Assembly (NCBI GenBank): GCA_023416575.1
Contig: JAEZHL010000086.1
Location: forward strand, 1 to 6,932
DNA from: Pseudomonadota bacterium
Lineage (GTDB): Bacteria; Pseudomonadota; Alphaproteobacteria; Rhizobiales; Hyphomicrobiaceae
DNA length: 6,932 nucleotides
Reading direction: 5' to 3'
Positions 6,691 through 6,932 of the stretch are shown here, piece after piece. Both the position numbers and the translations under genes were made by a program. Below the pieces are notes generated by a model. That model was not told the DNA's origin and did no database searches. It was given only the letters and a program-made list of their open reading frames with translations. The stretch's first letter is position 1, and each line of letters begins with the position of its first letter.

Positions 6691-6710
6691 CCTGATTGGA
6701 GCAAATCAGG
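6691..6710 (-). promoter_or_regulatory. Hairpin overlapping the livF ribosome-binding site
   Basis: Read on the minus strand, CCTGATT (6710-6704), a six-base loop TGCTCC and AATCAGG (6697-6691) form a perfect 7-bp stem. Its 3' arm contains the AGG of the AGGA Shine-Dalgarno assigned to the GTG at 6680. It lies in the 75-bp gap after the substrate-binding-protein stop. It could lower livF translation relative to the binding protein, or protect the 3' end of the binding-protein message; both roles are inferred. Confidence 0.4.
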
Positions 6711-6755
6711 GAGTGGCGAGGCGATTCACCGCTCCCTCGTCATGACGCGCTGTCC

Positions 6756-6932
6756 TCAGCTCTCTTTCGAGCAGTCGCGCGGCGTGATGTTCTTTTCCTT
6801 GGCGTAGGCCGCCGCATGCTCCTTGACCAGCGGTGCGAGGATCGAATCGTCGCCCTCGTACCAGTCGGAGATGACCTTCCACTCCTTGCCATCCCACTGG
6901 TGAACACGGGCATGCCGCGCACCCTCGTGATC
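6756..6932 (-). CDS. C-terminal fragment of HAAT substrate-binding protein
   Basis: A minus-strand frame enters from the right edge and ends at TGA 6758-6756, giving the last 58 residues. The text DHEGARHARVHQWDG, then EWKVISDWYEGDDSILAPLV and an Ala/Lys-rich helix ending DCSKES, resembles the end of periplasmic binding proteins (peripla_BP_6 / LivK type) of Hyphomicrobiales ABC importers. The protein would capture the solute in the periplasm and deliver it to the permease; the signal peptide and ligand pocket lie outside the window. The gene precedes livF by 75 bp on the same strand, which fits a binding-protein/ATPase operon. Because only the tail is visible, the ligand cannot be inferred. 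A hairpin between this gene and livF may set their relative expression. Confidence 0.82.
   Translation of the reverse strand, partial: DHEGARHARVHQWDGKEWKVISDWYEGDDSILAPLVKEHAAAYAKEKNITPRDCSKES

Noticed and set aside
5787..6695. A 302-codon plus-strand open frame opposite livF
   Set aside because: It mirrors the LivF codons and has no recognisable family; Walker A, signature and Walker B motifs on the minus strand settle the coding strand.

Overview
The window is high-GC bacterial DNA whose gene content and codon use point to an alphaproteobacterium, most likely order Hyphomicrobiales (Bradyrhizobium/Rhodopseudomonas-like). This placement is an inference from remembered similarity of the malonyl-CoA synthetase, the LivF-type ATPase and the PaaK-like ligase to proteins of that group. 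No rRNA, tRNA, insertion sequence, CRISPR array or phage gene is visible.

Left part (1-1061): the C-terminal end of an unrecognised plus-strand gene, then a hypothetical gene (339-938) for a 199-residue mostly helical protein with one C-terminal membrane anchor. It has visibly lower GC than the rest (52% in 661-720 against 67% in 4321-4380) and is the most accessory-looking part.

Middle (1062-4479, plus strand): a Nudix hydrolase of ADP-ribose pyrophosphatase type, a 12-helix MFS permease of the YcaD-like group, and a complete malonyl-CoA synthetase (MatB). The first two are about 50 bp apart and may be co-transcribed. MatB follows after 142 bp and may have its own promoter. No malonyl-CoA decarboxylase accompanies MatB here.

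Right part (4528-6932, minus strand): the distal end of a branched-chain-amino-acid-type (HAAT) ABC transporter operon, read right to left: the C-terminus of a periplasmic substrate-binding protein, a LivF-type ATPase, and a PaaK-like adenylate-forming CoA ligase. The ligase's place as the probable last gene suggests uptake coupled to CoA activation of a carboxylic acid, possibly aromatic; the substrate cannot be read from the sequence. This operon converges on matB, and a strong hairpin at 4488-4517 lies between the two stop codons.

The points most worth a second look are the degenerate ATP-binding loop of the PaaK-like ligase, a cysteine in place of an invariant glycine in the ABC signature motif of LivF, and a hairpin that overlaps the livF ribosome-binding site. 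I see no convincing wholly new multi-gene system.
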